Assembly (NCBI GenBank): GCA_008671285.1
Contig: RPYR01000130.1
Span: 1-8,369 of the forward strand
Source: Collinsella aerofaciens
GTDB lineage: Bacteria; Actinomycetota; Coriobacteriia; Coriobacteriales; Coriobacteriaceae
Length of the DNA stretch: 8,369 bases
Direction: 5' to 3'
The translations under genes and the position numbers were made by a program. This document shows, one piece after another, positions 5,556 to 8,369 of the stretch (positions within the stretch are counted from its first letter, which is position 1; each line of letters opens with the position of its first letter). The notes beneath the pieces are model-generated. The model did not search any database, had not been told where the DNA came from, and worked only from the letters and a program-made list of their open reading frames with translations.

Positions 5556-6192
5556 GGGTGTCCTCCGAAGGCGCATGCTCGTCATTTTCGTTCTCGTCAG
5601 CATGGTCGTTCTCGTCCTCGGCCGCCCAGCGCAGCAAATCAACCGAGGTAATGCCGTAACGCTTCTCCCGCACGGTCTCAAAACCAGCTGGATGAGCGCC
5701 AGCATCGGATGCGGCATGCTCAAACAGGGCAAAGGCCCCGGGTGCCAGCAGTCCCTGCTGGGAAAGATTTTGCAGCAGCTCCTCGACTGGCTCGGCGCCA
5801 AAGGCATACGGCGGATCGAGCAGGACCAGATCAAAGGGACCGCCCGGCACGCGACCGCGCGAGGCGCTCGCCAGCACATCGCCGGTAACGACGCGCCAGC
5901 GCGAGCGGTCGCGGCACAGCGACTCGATATTCTTGGTGATCAGACGGGCGGCATTGCGATCGATCTCGAACGTGGTGAGCGAATGGGCGCCACGCGAGAG
6001 CATCTCGATTCCCAGGGCACCGGAGCCGCCAAAGGCGTCCAGCACGCGGACCTCGTCCAAATCGAAGTCGAACGCCGACATGACCATGGACGCGCATGCC
6101 TCGCGCACGCGATCGGTCGTGGGACGGGTGACATCGCGCCCGCGCGGCTCTTCGATCTTGCGGCCGCGCCATTCACCGCCGATGATTCTCAT
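5548..6192 (-). CDS. rsmD: 16S rRNA (guanine(966)-N2)-methyltransferase RsmD
   Basis: RsmD methylates G966 of 16S rRNA in the assembling 30S subunit using S-adenosylmethionine. The 214-residue product starts MRIIGGEWRGRKI, the usual RsmD N-terminus. It has TDRVREA (26-32), the SAM-binding motif LDAFGGSGALGIEMLSRGA (51-69) and the catalytic DPPY motif (126-129). The family fold ends near residue 190. A further tail of about 23 residues (192-214) is almost all Asp, Glu, Asn and His and contains a near-repeat DENDHA/DENEND. This tail makes the protein longer than the usual 180-200. The start ATG at 6192 overlaps the recG stop (ATGA). AAGGAGG lies 10 nt upstream inside recG, with a second GGAGG touching the ATG. 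The end overlaps coaD by 8 nt. Confidence 0.95.
   Translation of the reverse strand: MRIIGGEWRGRKIEEPRGRDVTRPTTDRVREACASMVMSAFDFDLDEVRVLDAFGGSGALGIEMLSRGAHSLTTFEIDRNAARLITKNIESLCRDRSRWRVVTGDVLASASRGRVPGGPFDLVLLDPPYAFGAEPVEELLQNLSQQGLLAPGAFALFEHAASDAGAHPAGFETVREKRYGITSVDLLRWAAEDENDHADENENDEHAPSEDTHE
5588..5616. repeat. 11-bp direct repeat coding the RsmD acidic tail
   Basis: TCGTTCTCGTC occurs at 5588-5598 and again at 5606-5616, an 18-bp period (six codons). It encodes the DENDHA/DENEND near-repeat of the RsmD tail. The in-frame period suggests the tail grew by short tandem duplication and could vary between strains. Confidence 0.6.
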
Positions 6193-8366
6193 CCTCCGCT
6201 GACCTCCTTAAAGATATGTCGATAGCGTGTGGCGACCGCGTCGCGCAAGGGGCGCGTCGCCACGGAGTCAAGGTTGCTAGCATACCGCAAGAGCTCGACC
6301 GCGTCCAAATGAGCCCATTCGATAAGATCCTCGTCGGCGTCCAGGTCCACAAAGCGCAGGGTCACACCGCCGTGCTGGCGATACCCCAGGATCTCGCCCT
6401 CGTGGCGCAGGCGCAGGTCCATCTGGGCGAGCGTAAAACCATCCGAGGTCTTTTCGAGCGACTGGAGACGGTCTTGCGCCGCGGATGCGCCGCCGTTGCC
6501 CTTGGAGTGCGTCATGACCAGGCAGGTGCCCGACACGCTGCCGCGGCCCACGCGACCGCGCAACTGGTGCAGGGCCGCCAAGCCAAAGCGCTCACCGTTC
6601 TCGATGACCATGACGGTGGCGTTGGGCACGTCGACGCCCACCTCGACCACCGTGGTCGATACGAGCACGTCGATCTCTCCGCGCTTGAAGGCATCAATCA
6701 CGCGGTCCTTCTCCCCCGCCGACATGCGGCCGTGAAGGCGTTCGATGGTAAGTCCCGGCAACGCCAGGCGCAGTCGGTCGAGCTCGGTTGCCGTATCGTG
6801 GAGCGGTACAGGCACGGTCACGCGGCCCTCGTCGTCGCGGGCGATACCGGGTACGTCTTCCAGCTCATCGGCCGAGTCACTCGGCTCCACAAGCGGGCAG
6901 ATCACGTAAGCCTGCTGGCCCTTTTCATACGCCTCGCGGATGGCACCGTAGGCCAAATCGCGGCTCGGCTCGGTGAGCACGCGCGTCGTAACGCCCGCCC
7001 CCGGAACAGGTCGATGGCGGATGATGCTCGTGTCCAGGTCGCCGTAGACCGAGAGCGCCAACGTGCGCGGGATCGGCGTGGCCGTCATAACGAGAAGGTC
7101 GGCACCCGGGCCCTTGGCACGCAGAGCATTGCGCTGGCCCACACCAAAGCGGTGCTGCTCGTCGATGACGACAAGCGACAGATGCTTAAACGCCACGTTG
7201 TCCGAAAGGACCGCGTGGGTTCCAAAGAGGACGTCGAGCTCGCCCGATTCCAGCTGCGCATGGATCTGCTCGCGCTCGGCCGCCGGCGTGGCACCCGTCA
7301 GGAGCGCCCAAGACATGCCAGCCTGGGAGAGCAAGGGGCCGGTCTTATCGGCATATTGGCGCGCCAGCACGCCCGTAGGCGCCATAACGCAGGACTGAGT
7401 GCCCGAATCGGCCGCGACAGCCAGCGCGCAGGCGGCGACGGCGGTCTTACCGGTGCCGACATCGCCCAGCAGCAGGCGGTTCATCACGCGCCCGCCATCG
7501 CACATGTCGTGCAGGATGTCTTTGAACGCGGCCTCCTGCTCGTCGCTCAACGAAAACGGCAGGGCTTCCTTGAGCGCCGCCAGGTGCTCGCCCGCGGCGT
7601 GGACGTAGGGAGCGACTTCGACCAAGCCGCCGTCGTTGCGCAGGCGCAGCGCCAGCTGAAGGTAGAGGCACTCCTCGTAGGCAAGGCGACGTCGCGCGAT
7701 ATCCCGCTCGGCCATACTCGATGGAAAATGAATTGAACGCAGCGCACGGGCATTACTCATCAGGCGGCGCTTGACGCGCAAGCGTGCAGGAATCGGATCG
7801 AAGGGATTGCCGACAACCTCAAGCGCACCGCTAACGATGCGGCGCATCCACGCCTGGCTCACCCCATCGCTCACGTAATGGACCGGCAGAATGGTGCCCG
7901 CGGCACGCCCACCCTCGAGCTTTTCGAAATGCGGAGAGGCCATTTGCTTAAAGCCGTAGGCAAACTCGACCTTACCCATCACGGCCAGGCGGTCTCCCTG
8001 CTTAAACTGCTGGGCAATCCATGGCTGACGGAAAAAGGCGACTTGCAGCACGCCCGTCTCGTCCACCAGCGAGACCTCGGTCACCTGCATACGCGGGCGA
8101 GGCTGCTTTTGAACAATGCGATCGACCGTGGCGACTATCGTGCAAACGGTACCGATGGGCGCCATCTCGATAGACCAGGAGCGCGTGAAGTCGAGATATC
8201 GATGAGGGATATGGAGAAGGAGGTCCCTCACCGTCCGAATTCCCAGACGGCGAAGGGCCTCCTCACGTTTACCCGAAACATATTTGAGTCGCGCGATATC
8301 CTCGTCGAGCGCATTGCTCTGGGCAAAGCGCTCCGAGACGCGCGGCACGGAGCACAGCTCGGACAT
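6189..8366 (-). CDS. recG: ATP-dependent DNA helicase RecG
   Basis: RecG is a superfamily 2 helicase that remodels stalled forks and Holliday junctions. The 725-residue product has an N-terminal wedge/OB domain (about 20-160). Helicase motifs follow: LLLGDVGTGKT (Walker A, 298-308), MAPTGVLARQ (328-337), IDEQHRFG (401-408), VMTATPIPRT (426-435), STTVVEVGVDVPNA (570-583) and QLRGRVGRG (601-609). The translocation region is at about 640-670, reading LRLRHEGEILGYRQHG. Compared with E. coli, the usual MAPTEILA is MAPTGVLA and RGPGELLGTRQ is RHEGEILGYRQ; I recall RxEG-type forms in other actinobacteria, so this looks like a lineage trait. A charged insertion lies at about 494-525. The ATG at 8366 is only 3 nt from the window end, so its ribosome binding site is unseen and a start further upstream is possible. 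Its stop overlaps rsmD by 4 nt. Confidence 0.96.
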   Translation of the reverse strand: MSELCSVPRVSERFAQSNALDEDIARLKYVSGKREEALRRLGIRTVRDLLLHIPHRYLDFTRSWSIEMAPIGTVCTIVATVDRIVQKQPRPRMQVTEVSLVDETGVLQVAFFRQPWIAQQFKQGDRLAVMGKVEFAYGFKQMASPHFEKLEGGRAAGTILPVHYVSDGVSQAWMRRIVSGALEVVGNPFDPIPARLRVKRRLMSNARALRSIHFPSSMAERDIARRRLAYEECLYLQLALRLRNDGGLVEVAPYVHAAGEHLAALKEALPFSLSDEQEAAFKDILHDMCDGGRVMNRLLLGDVGTGKTAVAACALAVAADSGTQSCVMAPTGVLARQYADKTGPLLSQAGMSWALLTGATPAAEREQIHAQLESGELDVLFGTHAVLSDNVAFKHLSLVVIDEQHRFGVGQRNALRAKGPGADLLVMTATPIPRTLALSVYGDLDTSIIRHRPVPGAGVTTRVLTEPSRDLAYGAIREAYEKGQQAYVICPLVEPSDSADELEDVPGIARDDEGRVTVPVPLHDTATELDRLRLALPGLTIERLHGRMSAGEKDRVIDAFKRGEIDVLVSTTVVEVGVDVPNATVMVIENGERFGLAALHQLRGRVGRGSVSGTCLVMTHSKGNGGASAAQDRLQSLEKTSDGFTLAQMDLRLRHEGEILGYRQHGGVTLRFVDLDADEDLIEWAHLDAVELLRYASNLDSVATRPLRDAVATRYRHIFKEVSGG

Positions 8367-8369
8367 GGG

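Noticed and set aside
5058..5879. Longer coaD frame starting at 5879
   Set aside because: The extra N-terminal part is the rsmD sequence read in another frame; the ATG at 5555 has a ribosome binding site and gives the standard CoaD length.
6360..6450. RecG translocation-motif changes (RHEGEILGYRQ in place of RGPGELLGTRQ) as a sign of altered function
   Set aside because: I recall similar RxEG forms in other actinobacterial RecG proteins, so this reads as lineage variation and not a lesion.
6216..7736. A 506-codon open frame on the plus strand opposite recG
   Set aside because: It is an antisense shadow of a clear RecG frame in G+C-rich DNA; the translation is Arg/His/Ala-rich with no recognisable domain.
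1..8369. Search for CRISPR arrays, tRNA/rRNA genes, insertion sequences, defence genes or a riboswitch
   Set aside because: Coding sequence fills nearly the whole window, no gap exceeds about 125 bases, and no repeat arrays, transposase motifs or structured RNA patterns were seen.

Overview
The window is a compact bacterial chromosomal segment of high G+C content in which every supported gene lies on the minus strand, so transcription runs from position 8369 toward position 1. Protein sequences, gene order and start-codon use (ATG, GTG, TTG) fit an actinobacterium. A Coriobacteriia member of the Collinsella/Olsenella type is my best guess. This is inference from sequence style and from the presence of a SepIVA-like protein next to the DUF177 gene; no database was searched.

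Layout in order of transcription: recG (8366-6189, Holliday-junction/fork helicase; its start is close to the window edge), rsmD (6192-5548, 16S rRNA m2G966 methyltransferase), coaD (5555-5058, phosphopantetheine adenylyltransferase), a SepIVA/DivIVA-like coiled-coil gene (4989-4492), a DUF177/YceD gene (4492-3938), rpmF (3873-3694, ribosomal protein L32), plsX (3605-2586, phosphate acyltransferase), acpP (2461-2219, acyl carrier protein), rnc (2215-1490, RNase III) and the first 493 codons of smc (1479-1, chromosome condensation ATPase, cut by the window end). No gap between genes exceeds about 125 bases.

The genes form tightly packed groups. recG/rsmD overlap by 4 nt, rsmD/coaD by 8 nt, and the SepIVA-like/DUF177 pair shares one base (TAATG). 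acpP/rnc are 3 nt apart with the rnc ribosome binding site inside the acpP end, and rnc/smc are 10 nt apart. Three looser joints (coaD to SepIVA-like, rpmF to plsX, plsX to acpP) carry hairpins or palindromes followed by T-rich tracts on the transcribed strand. They are the likely places where expression is split or tuned.

Functionally the cluster mixes genome maintenance (recG, smc), ribosome and RNA processing (rsmD, DUF177, rpmF, rnc), coenzyme A supply (coaD), phospholipid/fatty-acid synthesis (plsX, acpP) and septum/envelope organisation (SepIVA-like). CoaD makes dephospho-CoA, whose CoA product supplies the phosphopantetheine arm of AcpP, and PlsX uses acyl-AcpP. This is a conserved housekeeping neighbourhood, and I see no mobile element, CRISPR array, tRNA, rRNA or undescribed system. 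The points most worth a second look are an AcpP with Asn-Ser-Leu in place of the usual Asp-Ser-Leu, an RNase III with Asn at one metal-site position, a 22-base perfect palindrome in the acpP leader, and an acidic tail on RsmD.
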